Part shown: piece after piece, positions 51,861 through 60,826 of the stretch | How positions within the stretch are numbered: the stretch's first letter is position 1 | How the letters are laid out: every line of letters starts with the position of its first letter | Assembly (NCBI GenBank): GCA_046328225.1 | Contig: JAXLWZ010000007.1 | Location: 1-64,000 of the forward strand | From: Amarobacillus sp046328225 | Lineage (GTDB): Bacteria; Chloroflexota; Dehalococcoidia; Tepidiformales; Tepidiformaceae | Direction of reading: 5' to 3' | DNA: 64,000 nt | Program-made: the position numbers and the translations under genes | Notes under the pieces: generated by a model | The model's database searches: none | What the model was told of the DNA's origin: nothing | The model's input: only the letters and a program-made list of their open reading frames with translations

Positions 51861-51981
51861 GAGGCAGCGGCGCGCGTCCCGAGTGGGCGCGCTCCCCCGC
51901 CCGGCCACGAACGCCGGGCGTTTTCGCGTCCCGGTGGTGGCGCCATCGTGCAGGCCTGCCATGTCCCGCGCAGGAGGGGAG

Positions 51982-52998
51982 ATGACGGCACATTCGGGCC
52001 ATTCGCGGCATACCATGAGGCACCGGTGGCGGGCGTTCGCGTTCGTGGCGATGGCGTTGGGCGCCCTCGCGCTGGCGTTCGCGGCCTGCGGCGGCGATGA
52101 CGATGACGACGGCACGGCGGCACAACCGGCGGCCGCGGCGACGAACGGCGCGAGCCCGGCGGCTTCGGCGAACACGGCCGCGTTCCCTTTCACCTTCACC
52201 GATTCGACGGGCACGCAGGTGGCGTTCGGCGAGGCCCCGAAGCGCATCATCTCGTATTCCCCGGGAGCGACGGAGGTGCTCTTCGCCGTGGGCGCCGGGG
52301 CGCAGGTGATCGCCGTCGATGAGTTCTCGGATTACCCGGCGGCGGCGAAGGCACTGCCGCACGTGCAGTATTCGAAGCCCTCGCCGGAGCCGGCGCTCGC
52401 GATGAAGCCGGACCTGGTGATTCTGGCCGGGCAGCAGGCGGGGCAGGTGCCCCAGTTCCGCCAACTGGGGATGCGCGTCGTCCTCCTCAAGGAGCCGGGG
52501 GATGTGCCCGCGGTGTTCGAACAGATCAAGAACGTGGGCCGCATGACCGGGCACGGGGAGGACGCGGCGAAGCTGGTCACCTCGCTCGAAGGGCGGCTGG
52601 AGAAGGTGAAGGGCACGGTCGCGGCGAAGGCGGACGCGCCGGTGGTGTTCTACGAGATCACGCCCGACCTCTTCACGGTGTCGCCGAACAGCTTCGTGGG
52701 GAACCTGCTGACGATCGCGAAGGCGAAGAACTTGGTGACGGATACGTCGAACGCGTTCCCGCAGCTGAGCGTGGAGACGGTGCTGAAGGCCGACCCCGCG
52801 GTCATCCTGCTCGCCGATGGCGGCGACGACGGCGGCCAGACGCCGGAGATGGTCAAGGCGCGGCCGGGCTGGGACAAAGTGAAGGCGGTTCGCGACGGCC
52901 GGGTGGTGGTGATCGATTCCGACGTGTTCTCGCGGCCCGGGCCGCGGGTGCTGGACGCGCTCGAACAGCTCGTGGCCGTCCTCTACCCGCCGCGATGA
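51982..52998 (+). CDS. btuF: cobalamin-binding lipoprotein of ABC transporter
   Basis: A 338-residue periplasmic-binding-type lipoprotein. ATG 51982 has AGGAGG just upstream; the signal is FVAMALGALALAFAACGG (Cys about residue 31). The class III binding fold begins FPFTFTDSTGTQVAF and KRIISYSPGATEVLFAVGAG, with DLVILAGQQAGQVPQFRQLG in the middle. It captures corrinoids for BtuCD. First gene of the riboswitch-controlled operon; its stop overlaps btuC by ATGA. Confidence 0.92.
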   Translation: MTAHSGHSRHTMRHRWRAFAFVAMALGALALAFAACGGDDDDDGTAAQPAAAATNGASPAASANTAAFPFTFTDSTGTQVAFGEAPKRIISYSPGATEVLFAVGAGAQVIAVDEFSDYPAAAKALPHVQYSKPSPEPALAMKPDLVILAGQQAGQVPQFRQLGMRVVLLKEPGDVPAVFEQIKNVGRMTGHGEDAAKLVTSLEGRLEKVKGTVAAKADAPVVFYEITPDLFTVSPNSFVGNLLTIAKAKNLVTDTSNAFPQLSVETVLKADPAVILLADGGDDGGQTPEMVKARPGWDKVKAVRDGRVVVIDSDVFSRPGPRVLDALEQLVAVLYPPR

Positions 52999-54068
52999 CG
53001 GTCCGCGGCGAAGCGCGCGCGATGGCCGTTCGCCGGGCGTTGCCGCGCCCGCGCGTGACGGCGTTCGCGGCGAGCTTCGCCGTGCTCGCGGCCGTGGCGG
53101 TGGTCTCGGCCTCGATGGGGGCGGTGGGCATCCCCCTGCGGGAGACGATGGCGGTGATCGCGCACCATCTCCACCTGCCCGGCGCCGCCACCCCGGACTC
53201 CGTGGCGGACCGCATCGTCTGGGATGTGCGCCTGCCGCGCGTGGTGACGGCGGGCATCGTGGGGGCGACGCTGGCCGCCTCGGGCGTGGCCTACCAGGGC
53301 GTGTTTCGCAACCCCCTGGCGGACCCGTTCCTCATCGGCGTGGCGGCCGGCGCGGGCCTCGGAGGGACGATCGCGATCGTTTCGCCGCTGCCGCTGGACT
53401 TCTACGGGCTGGGGTTCGTGACGCTGTTCGCGTTCATCGGGGCGGTGGTCACGGCCGCGCTCACGTACGAGCTCGCGCGCACCGGCCGGACGGTGAACCC
53501 CTCGACGCACATCCTCGCGGGGGTGGCGATGTCGTCCATCGCGGGGGCGGCGACGTCGCTCCTGATGATGCTGAACGAGGACAAGATCAGCGTCATCTTC
53601 GGGTGGCTCTACGGCGATTTCACGACCGCGAGCTGGGCGAAACTGCAGCTGCTGGCGCCCTGCGCCGCGATCGCGGGGGCCGTGCTCGTGGTGCTCGCGC
53701 GCCAGCTGGACCACCTCCTCCTGAGCGAGGACGAGGCGCGCGCGCTGGGGCTGCCCGTCGAGCGGCTGAAGCTGGCGATCATCCTCACGGCGTCGTTCGC
53801 GACGGCGGTGTGTGTCTCGGTTTCGGGGACGATCGGGTTCGTGGGGCTGATCGTGCCGCACGCCTGCCGGCTGGTGGCGGGTGCGGGCCATCGCGCGCTG
53901 CTGCCGTTTTCGATGCTCGTGGGTGCGTCGTTCCTGATTGCGGTGGACCTCGCGGGCCGCACGGTGTTGCCGGGGCAGGAGGTGCCGGCCGGGATCCTCA
54001 CGGCCGCGCTCGGGGGGCCGTTCTTCCTGGTGCTCCTTCGCCACCAACGGAGGCTCGCCGGGGGATGA
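52995..54068 (+). CDS. btuC: cobalamin ABC transporter permease
   Basis: A 357-residue FecCD-family permease with about nine to ten helices. PLRETMAVIAHHLHLPG, VWDVRLPRVVTAGIVGATLA, GVAYQGVFRNPLADPFLIGV and GLIVPHACRLVAGAGHRALL are the conserved FecCD blocks, the second from last being the EAA-like coupling region. Downstream PGQEVPAGILTAALGGPFFL is typical of the C-terminus. It forms the channel with BtuD. Overlaps btuF and btuD by four bases. Confidence 0.95.
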   Translation: MTVRGEARAMAVRRALPRPRVTAFAASFAVLAAVAVVSASMGAVGIPLRETMAVIAHHLHLPGAATPDSVADRIVWDVRLPRVVTAGIVGATLAASGVAYQGVFRNPLADPFLIGVAAGAGLGGTIAIVSPLPLDFYGLGFVTLFAFIGAVVTAALTYELARTGRTVNPSTHILAGVAMSSIAGAATSLLMMLNEDKISVIFGWLYGDFTTASWAKLQLLAPCAAIAGAVLVVLARQLDHLLLSEDEARALGLPVERLKLAIILTASFATAVCVSVSGTIGFVGLIVPHACRLVAGAGHRALLPFSMLVGASFLIAVDLAGRTVLPGQEVPAGILTAALGGPFFLVLLRHQRRLAGG

Positions 54069-54868
54069 ACGCGACGCTCGAACTGCGCGACGTTTCGGTG
54101 CGGCTGGGGCGGACGCCCGTGCTGCGGGGATGCTCGTTCGCGGTGGGGGCCGGCGAAGTGGTGGCGCTCGCGGGCCCGAACGGCGCGGGGAAGTCCACGG
54201 CGCTGCGGACGGCGGCCGGGCTGCTCGAGCCCGGGGATGGGACGGTGCTGCTCGACGGCCGGCCGCTGGGCGAATGGCACCGGCGCGAACGGGCGGCGCG
54301 CATCGCCTACCTGCCCCAATTCCCGACGCTGCCCCCGCTCTTCAGCGTGCGCGATGCGGTGGCGATGGGCCGCGCTCCCTACATCCCCATGCTCGGGCAC
54401 GAACGCGAGGCCGACCGTGCCGCCGCCGCGCGCGCGCTCGGGCGTGCCGGGCTGGCGGCACTCGCGGAACGCCCCGTGGACGAGCTCTCCGGGGGGGAGC
54501 GCCAGCGGGTCGCGCTCGCGCGGGCGTTCGCGCAGGAGCCGGCACTGCTGCTGCTGGACGAACCGACGGCGAACCTCGACCTTCGCTACCAGCGCGCCAT
54601 CCTCGGGACGCTGCGCGCCGATGCCGAGGCGAGCGGGTTGGGGTGCCTGGTGGTGATTCACGACCTCGCGCTCGCGGCGCAGTTCTGCCACCGCCTCATC
54701 CTGCTCGACGAGGGGCGGGTGGCCGCCGATGGCCCGCCGCGGGAGGTGCTCGCGGCGCCGCTTCTTTCGCGCCTGTACGGCACCGCCCTGGAGACGCTGG
54801 CGCACCCGGTGACGGGCGTGCCGCTCGTGGTGCACGCCTTCGATGCGAACGAAGGGGGCGGGCCGTGA
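54065..54868 (+). CDS. btuD: cobalamin ABC transporter ATPase
   Basis: A 267-residue ABC ATPase. Walker A is GPNGAGKST (37-45), signature LSGGERQRVALARA (141-154), Walker B ALLLLDEPTANLD, and the H-loop VVIHDLALAAQFCHR. It powers corrinoid import with BtuC. The gene overlaps btuC (ATGA) and the next gene (GTGA). Confidence 0.95.
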   Translation: MNATLELRDVSVRLGRTPVLRGCSFAVGAGEVVALAGPNGAGKSTALRTAAGLLEPGDGTVLLDGRPLGEWHRRERAARIAYLPQFPTLPPLFSVRDAVAMGRAPYIPMLGHEREADRAAAARALGRAGLAALAERPVDELSGGERQRVALARAFAQEPALLLLDEPTANLDLRYQRAILGTLRADAEASGLGCLVVIHDLALAAQFCHRLILLDEGRVAADGPPREVLAAPLLSRLYGTALETLAHPVTGVPLVVHAFDANEGGGP

Positions 54869-55539
54869 CCGGCGGCGTGCCGGGGGTCACATGGGAGGCG
54901 GCCGCGGGCTGGCTGCGGATCGACTCCGAGCGGCCGCTGCGCGTGATCGCGACGGCGCCCGCGAACGGCGGCATGAGCACCGTACGGCACTTCCTCAGCA
55001 TCGCCGCCCCCGCCAACCTGGACTGCGACGCACCGGAAGCCGCCATCGCCGAGGTAGCCCGCGCGCTGGGGATCGATGGCCCGTACGCCGGCTTCATGAC
55101 CGCGGTCGATCTGCGCAACGCCGTGGCGGCGACGGCCTCGGACGGCGAACGGCACGTGACCGTGGTCGCGACGGTGGGCGTGACGAACGCGACGCGGCCG
55201 GGCGAGGCGCGCTTCGACGCACCGGCGCCGGGGACGATCAACATCGTGGTGATCGTCGATGCGGACCTGCCGCCGGTGGCGCTGGCCGAGCTGCTCGCGC
55301 TGACGGCGGAGACGAAGGCGCTGACGCTCCTCGAAGCGGGTGCGACGGTGGCGGACGGCCGGCCCGCGAGCGGCACGAGCACCGACGCCTACGCCATCGC
55401 CTGCACGGGCGAGGGGAGCCGCGAGCGGTATGCCGGCTCGGTATCGGCCGTGGGGTACCTTGTGGGCAGAGCCGTGCGCGATGCCCTCGCGGCGGGGCTG
55501 CCCGCGGCACTCGCGCGCACGGCGGAGGCACGGCGATGA
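54865..55539 (+). CDS. cbiZ: adenosylcobinamide amidohydrolase
   Basis: A 224-residue CbiZ protein starting at GTG 54865. Family features include APANGGMSTVRHFLS, VATVGVTNATRPGEA, PGTINIVVIVDADLPPVALA and GTSTDAYAIACTGEGS. CbiZ removes the aminopropanol arm of adenosylcobinamide or pseudocobalamin to give adenosylcobyric acid, enabling salvage and remodelling of foreign corrinoids, as described in archaea, Rhodobacter and Dehalococcoides. Its position between the transporter and the assembly genes fits that role. Confidence 0.93.
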   Translation: MTGGVPGVTWEAAAGWLRIDSERPLRVIATAPANGGMSTVRHFLSIAAPANLDCDAPEAAIAEVARALGIDGPYAGFMTAVDLRNAVAATASDGERHVTVVATVGVTNATRPGEARFDAPAPGTINIVVIVDADLPPVALAELLALTAETKALTLLEAGATVADGRPASGTSTDAYAIACTGEGSRERYAGSVSAVGYLVGRAVRDALAAGLPAALARTAEARR

Positions 55540-56591
55540 GCATCGACCTTGCGGCGATCGCGGCTTCGATCCCCGGGCTCGACCTTGCCGCGATGGATGC
55601 CGCGCGGCAGCGGCAGGCGCAGCTGACGAAGCCGCCGGGGAGCCTCGGGCGGCTGGAAGAGCTGGCGATCGCGCTCGCGGGGATGACGGGCACGGAACGG
55701 CCACGGCTGGAGCACGCCGCCGTCGTCGTCGCCGCCGCCGACCATGGCATCGCCGCACGGGGGGTTTCGGCCTACCCGCGCGAGGTGACGCGGCAGATGG
55801 TGCTGAACTTCCTCGCGGGGGGCGCGGCCATCAGCGCGCTCGCGCGAAACGCCGGGGCGCGCGTCATCGTGGCCGATTTCGGCGTCGCCGGGGAGGCGAT
55901 TTCGCACCCGAAGCTGGTCAGCGCGCGCCAGGGCGAAGGCACGCACGACTTCCTCGACGGGCCGGCGATGCTGGTCGAGACGGCGCTGGACGCCATCGCC
56001 GCGGGGATGGCGATCGTCGAACGCGAACGGGTGGCCGGGCTCGACGTGGTCTGCACGGGCGAGATGGGCATCGGCAACACCACGAGCGCGGCGGCGCTGA
56101 CGGCGGCGTTCACGGGCGCGCCCGCGGCGACGGTCACGGGCCACGGCACGGGCGTGCAGGGCGAAGCTTTCGCCCACAAACTGCGGGTGGTGGAGGACGC
56201 GCTGGCGCGGCACGTGGAGCCGGGGACGGCGCCTATCGAACTGCTGGCACGGCTCGGGGGGTTCGAAATCGCCGGGCTCACGGGCGTCATCCTCGCGGCA
56301 GCGGCGAACCGCTTGCCCGTGATCCTCGACGGCTACATCACGACGGCGGCGGCGCTCGCGGCGGTGGCCATCGCCCCCGGCGCGCGAAACTTCCTGGTCG
56401 CTTCGCACCGTTCGGTCGAGCCCGGGCATCGGGCGGCGCTGACGGCGCTGGGGCTCGTGCCGCTGGTGGACCTCAGTCTGCGGCTGGGCGAAGGGAGTGG
56501 AGCCGCGGTCGCGCTGCCCATCCTCCGTGGCGCGCTCGCGGCCCACAACGAGATGGCGACCTTCGCGGAGGCGGCGGTGAGCGAGGCGTGA
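55536..56591 (+). CDS. cobT: nicotinate-nucleotide-dimethylbenzimidazole phosphoribosyltransferase
   Basis: CobT activates the lower-ligand base as the alpha-ribazole phosphate. The 351-residue protein has LTKPPGSLGRLEELAIALAG, VVVAAADHGIAARGVSAYPR, GEMGIGNTTSAAAL and GHGTGV, and HNEMATFAEAAV near the end; all are CobT hallmarks. Length is normal. ATG 55536 overlaps the cbiZ stop by four bases, and the cobS GTG overlaps its own stop. No bluB is in the window, so the base is probably imported or made elsewhere. Confidence 0.95.
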   Translation: MSIDLAAIAASIPGLDLAAMDAARQRQAQLTKPPGSLGRLEELAIALAGMTGTERPRLEHAAVVVAAADHGIAARGVSAYPREVTRQMVLNFLAGGAAISALARNAGARVIVADFGVAGEAISHPKLVSARQGEGTHDFLDGPAMLVETALDAIAAGMAIVERERVAGLDVVCTGEMGIGNTTSAAALTAAFTGAPAATVTGHGTGVQGEAFAHKLRVVEDALARHVEPGTAPIELLARLGGFEIAGLTGVILAAAANRLPVILDGYITTAAALAAVAIAPGARNFLVASHRSVEPGHRAALTALGLVPLVDLSLRLGEGSGAAVALPILRGALAAHNEMATFAEAAVSEA

Positions 56592-57358
56592 AGGCGATCG
56601 AGCCGGCGCGGGAGGCGGTCCGGCTGCTCACGGTGGTCCCCGTGGGGAGCAGCGCGGAGCCGGCGGCACCGGCGGCGGCGGTGGCCTGGTACGCGCCCGT
56701 GGGCCTGGCGATGGGGGGCGCCCTCGCGCTGGCGGCGTTCGTGGCGTGGGAGGCGTTCCCGGCGATGCTCGCGGCGGTGGCGGTGGTCGCATGCTGGGCC
56801 GCGCTGACGGGGATGCTCCACCTCGACGGCCTCGCGGACACGGCCGATGCCGCGCTCGCGCCCGTGAGCCGCGAACGCCGCCTCGTGATCGCGCGCGATG
56901 TCGCCCATGGGACGTTCGCCGTGGTCGCGGTCGCGCTCGTGCTGGCGATGAAGGCGGCGGCGCTCGCGGGGATGCCCCGCGATGCAGCGGCGGCCATGGT
57001 GCTGCTCGCACCCGTGAGCGCGCGCGCCGCGGCCGTGGTGGTGATGCGCGCCTTCCCGCCCGCCCGGCCCGAGGGCATGGGCGCCGCCACGCGCACGGGC
57101 GCCACCCCTGCCGTCATCGCCGCCGGCGTGCTCATCGCGGGTGTGACGGCGTTCGTCGCGCTCGGGCCGGTGGGGCTGGCTGCGACGGGGATCGCCGTGG
57201 CGTGCGGGATGGCGGCGGCGGCATGGATCGCGGGTCGCATGGGCGGCCTCACGGGCGATGGCTACGGTGCCGTCATCGAGCTCACGGAGACGGCGGCTTT
57301 GTGCGCCACGGCGGCGTTTTTCGCGAACGGGCACGGCCACGCGTGGGTGTGGCGATGA
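56588..57358 (+). CDS. cobS: adenosylcobinamide-GDP ribazoletransferase (cobalamin synthase)
   Basis: CobS joins adenosylcobinamide-GDP to alpha-ribazole (phosphate) at the membrane. The 256-residue protein has multiple helices and the metal-binding signature LHLDGLADTADA at about residues 78-89. AVRLLTVVPVG at the N-terminus and GGLTGDGYGAVIELTETAAL near the C-terminus are also typical. It starts at GTG 56588, overlapping cobT by four bases. Confidence 0.94.
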   Translation: MKAIEPAREAVRLLTVVPVGSSAEPAAPAAAVAWYAPVGLAMGGALALAAFVAWEAFPAMLAAVAVVACWAALTGMLHLDGLADTADAALAPVSRERRLVIARDVAHGTFAVVAVALVLAMKAAALAGMPRDAAAAMVLLAPVSARAAAVVVMRAFPPARPEGMGAATRTGATPAVIAAGVLIAGVTAFVALGPVGLAATGIAVACGMAAAAWIAGRMGGLTGDGYGAVIELTETAALCATAAFFANGHGHAWVWR

Positions 57359-58281
57359 GCCTGCGAAGGCGCGCGGGCGTGCTCGCGGGGGCGATCGCTA
57401 TCGACCTCGCGCTCGGCGATGCCCCGAACCGTTGGCACCCGGTCGCATGGTTCGGGAGCGGCGCGAACGCGGCGATCGCGCGCCTCCCGCGGGGCAGTTC
57501 CGGGCGCAACCTCGGGTCGGGGCTGGCGCTGGCGATTGGCGGAGGTGCCGGGGCGATGGCAGCGGGCGGCTTCGTGGCGAAACTGGCGCGCGTGCTGCCG
57601 GGGCCGCTGGCGTTCGCGGCCGAGGCGTTCGCGCTGAAGCAGGCGCTTTCGGCACGAGGGCTGGCGCAGCACGCAATCGCGGTCGCGCGGCCGCTGGAGG
57701 AGGGCGACCTCGCCGCCGCGCGCGAGGCCGTTCGCATGATGGTGAGCCGCGACGTCGACGCCCTCGGCGAAGCGGCCATCGCCTCGGCGGCGATTGAATC
57801 CACGGCGGAAAACGCGAGCGACAGCGTGATCGCGCCGGCGATGTGGTACCTGGTGGGGGGCCTGCCGTTGGCGTGGGCATACCGCGCGCTGAACACGCTC
57901 GACGCGATGGTGGGATACCGGAAGCACGGCATCTTCGGGAGCCCGGCCGCGCGCGCGGACGACGCGCTCAACCTCACGCCGTCGCGGCTCACGGCGGGGG
58001 TCATCGCTATCGTCTCGGCCGACCCGGGGGCGACGTGGCGGGCGGCGCGCGCCGAAGCCGGCCGCACGCCGAGCCCGAACAGCGGCTGGCCGATGGCGGC
58101 GGCGGCGCGCGCGCTCGGGGTGCGTTTGGAAAAGCCGGGGGTGCACGTCCTCAATGAGGAAGGGCGCGAACCGGCTGCGGGCGACATTCGCGGCGCGGTC
58201 CGGCTGCTGGGCCGCGGGCTCGCGTTCGTGGCCGCCGGCGCCGCGCTGTTCGCCGCGTGGCCGCGGGGCGCGAAGGCATGA
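57355..58281 (+). CDS. cbiB: adenosylcobinamide-phosphate synthase
   Basis: CbiB (called CobD in aerobic nomenclature) attaches aminopropanol phosphate to cobyric acid. The 308-residue membrane protein has IDLALGDAPNRWHPVAWFG at the N-terminus and SRDVDALGEAAIASAAIEST, then AENASDSVIAPAMWYLVGGL, with YRALNTLDAMVGY, each typical. It overlaps cobS and the following gene by four bases. Confidence 0.94.
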   Translation: MSLRRRAGVLAGAIAIDLALGDAPNRWHPVAWFGSGANAAIARLPRGSSGRNLGSGLALAIGGGAGAMAAGGFVAKLARVLPGPLAFAAEAFALKQALSARGLAQHAIAVARPLEEGDLAAAREAVRMMVSRDVDALGEAAIASAAIESTAENASDSVIAPAMWYLVGGLPLAWAYRALNTLDAMVGYRKHGIFGSPAARADDALNLTPSRLTAGVIAIVSADPGATWRAARAEAGRTPSPNSGWPMAAAARALGVRLEKPGVHVLNEEGREPAAGDIRGAVRLLGRGLAFVAAGAALFAAWPRGAKA

Positions 58282-59333
58282 GCGTCGTCCACGGCGGGCT
58301 GCGGGAGGACGAACGCGCGCGGCTCGAAGCGGCGGGCGTGACACCGATCGACCTCAGCGCGAGCCTCAACCCGTACGGCCCGCACCCGGCGGTGGTCGAA
58401 GCCGCTCGCACGGCCGCGTTCGACCGCTACCCGGACCCGCGCGCGATGCCGCTGCGGCGGGCCTACGCCGCACGCTTCGGGTGTTCGCCCGCCGAGGTGC
58501 TGGCCGGGAACGGGTCGAGCGAGCTCATCTTCCTCGCGATCGCGGCGCTGGCGGGCGAAACACCCGGCGCGGGCGTGCTCATCGCCGGGCCGACCTTCGG
58601 GGAGTACGCGCCGGCAGCGGCGGCGATTGGCGCGCGCGTCATCGAAGTGCGCGCCGAACCGCCGGCCTTCGCGGTGCCGTTCGCGGCGTTGCTGGCCGCG
58701 ATCGACGCCGGGCGCCCGGCCGTGACCATCGTCTGCAACCCGAACAACCCGACCGGCCAGTGCCTTTCGCCCACTGAAATCGAGCGGCTAACGGCGGCGG
58801 CGCGCGCGGCCGGCGGCTGGCTCGTGGTCGATGAGGCGTACGTGGATTTCGCCGACGACGGCACGCCCGTGGGGGCCGCGCCGGGGCGGGTCGTGCTGCG
58901 CACGGCGACGAAGCTGCACGCCATTCCCGGGCTGCGCGTGGGCGTGGCCTTCGGCCCGGCGGAGGCGATCGCGGCGACGGAGCGGAGGCAACCCCCGTGG
59001 CCGGTCTCGGCACCCGCGATCGCGGCATCGCTGCGCGCACTGGAGGAGCGGGCGTTCGCGACCGAAAGCATCGCGGCGGCGCGGGCGGCGCGCGCGCGGC
59101 TGGAGGATGGCCTGCGATCGCTCGGGCTGGAGACGCCGCGTTCGAAGGCAAACTTCGTGCTCGTGCCGGTCGGCGACGGCGCGGCATTTCGCGCGCGGCT
59201 GCTGCCGTCCGGGTTCGTGGTGCGCGATTGCGCGTCGTTCGGGCTCCCCGGGTATGTGCGCATCGCCGTCCCGCGGGAGGAGCAGGTCGCGCCGCTGCTG
59301 TCGGCCATCGCGGGCGCGCGGGAGGGTGCGTGA
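58278..59333 (+). CDS. cobD: threonine-phosphate decarboxylase / histidinol-phosphate aminotransferase-like
   Basis: A 351-residue PLP enzyme with fold type I. VHGGLREDERARLEAAG opens it, then IDLSASLNPYGPHPAVVEAA, NPNNPTGQCLS and the Schiff-base Lys in RTATKLHAIPGLRVGVAF. Its position between cbiB and cobQ identifies it as CobD, which makes the aminopropanol phosphate for the nucleotide loop. A histidinol-phosphate transaminase role is unlikely in this context. Overlaps both neighbours. Confidence 0.9.
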   Translation: MSVVHGGLREDERARLEAAGVTPIDLSASLNPYGPHPAVVEAARTAAFDRYPDPRAMPLRRAYAARFGCSPAEVLAGNGSSELIFLAIAALAGETPGAGVLIAGPTFGEYAPAAAAIGARVIEVRAEPPAFAVPFAALLAAIDAGRPAVTIVCNPNNPTGQCLSPTEIERLTAAARAAGGWLVVDEAYVDFADDGTPVGAAPGRVVLRTATKLHAIPGLRVGVAFGPAEAIAATERRQPPWPVSAPAIAASLRALEERAFATESIAAARAARARLEDGLRSLGLETPRSKANFVLVPVGDGAAFRARLLPSGFVVRDCASFGLPGYVRIAVPREEQVAPLLSAIAGAREGA

Positions 59334-60826
59334 TGGTGGGCTCGGTCCTGATGGTGCAGGGGACGGCTTCGTCGGCGGGCAAGAGCCTGACCGTCGCGGG
59401 CCTCTGCCGGCTGTTCGCGGACGAGGGTTACCGGGTGGCGCCGTTCAAATCGCAGAACATGTCGAACAACGCGGCGGTGACGGACGAGGGCCACGAAATC
59501 GGCCGGGCGCAGGCGATGCAGGCGTTCGCGGCGCGGCAGGCCCCGCACGTGGACATGAACCCCATCCTCCTCAAGCCCGAGGCCGACCACCGTTCGCAGG
59601 TCGTGGTCATGGGCCGGCTGCTCGATACCGTGCCGGCGGCTGCGTACCAGTCCATGAAGGACGTGCTCTGGGGCGAAGTCACGGGCGCGCTCGAGCGGCT
59701 GCGGGCGGCGAACGACCTGGTCATCATCGAGGGTGCGGGGAGCCCGGCCGAAATCAACCTGAAGGCGCGCGATATCGCCAACATGCGCGTCGCCCTGCAC
59801 GCGAACGCGCCCGTGCTGCTCGTGGGTGATATCGACCGCGGCGGCGTCTTCGCGCACCTCTACGGCACCTGCGAACTGCTCGACCCGCCGGAGAAGGCGC
59901 TCGTGAAGGGCCTTGTGATCAACAAGCTGCGCGGCGACCCGGCCCTCCTCGAACCGGGGCTGACGATGATCGAGGAGCTGACCGGCGTGCCCGTCGCGGG
60001 GGTGGTGCCGTGGGTGCGCGGCCTCAATCTCCCCGAGGAGGACTCCGTCGCGCTCGACCGGCGCAGCGACGAACGGGGGGCGTCGCCGGGGCTGGTGGTG
60101 GCGGTGGTGCGGCTGCCGCGTATCGCGAACTTCGACGACTTCGACCCGCTGGAGGCCGAGGACGACGTGAGCGTGCGCTACATCGACAGCGCGAGCGCCA
60201 TCGAGCATGCGGACATCGTCGTCCTGCCGGGGACGAAGGCGACCATCGCCGACCTGGCCTGGCTGCGCGAACGCGGGCTCGCGGAGGGCATCACGCGCGC
60301 CGCCGCGATGGGGGTGCCGGTGCTCGGCATCTGCGGCGGGTTTCAGATGCTCGGCGGCGCCATCCGCGACCCGCTGGGGATCGAAAGCGAGGCCGCCGAG
60401 GCGATGGGGCTCGGGCTGCTCGATGCCGGGACCGAGTTCCACCGCGAGAAGCACACGACACAGACCAGCGGCCGCGTGACGGGCAACGCCGGGCTGCTCG
60501 CGGGGATGGCGGGCATGGCCGTGCGCGGGTACGAAATCCACGCGGGGGTTTCGCACGCCACGGGGATGGCCTTCGAAAGCGACGACGGCCGCGTGCTGGG
60601 GGCGGCGAGCGCGAACGGGATGGCCGCCGGGTGCTATCTGCACGGGCTGTTCGCGAACCAGCCCTTCCGGCAGGCGTTCCTGGCGAACCTCGCGGGACTG
60701 CGCGGCAAGCGGTACACGCCCTCCGCACGGCTGGACCACGAAGCGAGCCTCGACCGCCTGGCGGATGTCCTCCGGTCGTCGCTGGACCTGCCGCTCATCC
60801 GCGGGCTGATCGAGGGGCAGCGATGA
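59333..60826 (+). CDS. cobQ: cobyric acid synthase
   Basis: CobQ/CbiP amidates adenosylcobyrinic acid a,c-diamide to cobyric acid using glutamine. The 497-residue protein has the dethiobiotin-synthase-like ATPase start LMVQGTASSAGKSLTVAGLC, KSQNMSNNAAVT, DIDRGGVFAHLYGT, and the C-terminal amidotransferase with Cys334 (LGICGGFQMLGG) and YEIHAGVSH. It starts at ATG 59333; GTG 59330 is one codon upstream. Its presence shows that more than simple cobinamide salvage occurs, though earlier corrin-ring genes are absent from the window. Confidence 0.95.
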   Translation: MVGSVLMVQGTASSAGKSLTVAGLCRLFADEGYRVAPFKSQNMSNNAAVTDEGHEIGRAQAMQAFAARQAPHVDMNPILLKPEADHRSQVVVMGRLLDTVPAAAYQSMKDVLWGEVTGALERLRAANDLVIIEGAGSPAEINLKARDIANMRVALHANAPVLLVGDIDRGGVFAHLYGTCELLDPPEKALVKGLVINKLRGDPALLEPGLTMIEELTGVPVAGVVPWVRGLNLPEEDSVALDRRSDERGASPGLVVAVVRLPRIANFDDFDPLEAEDDVSVRYIDSASAIEHADIVVLPGTKATIADLAWLRERGLAEGITRAAAMGVPVLGICGGFQMLGGAIRDPLGIESEAAEAMGLGLLDAGTEFHREKHTTQTSGRVTGNAGLLAGMAGMAVRGYEIHAGVSHATGMAFESDDGRVLGAASANGMAAGCYLHGLFANQPFRQAFLANLAGLRGKRYTPSARLDHEASLDRLADVLRSSLDLPLIRGLIEGQR

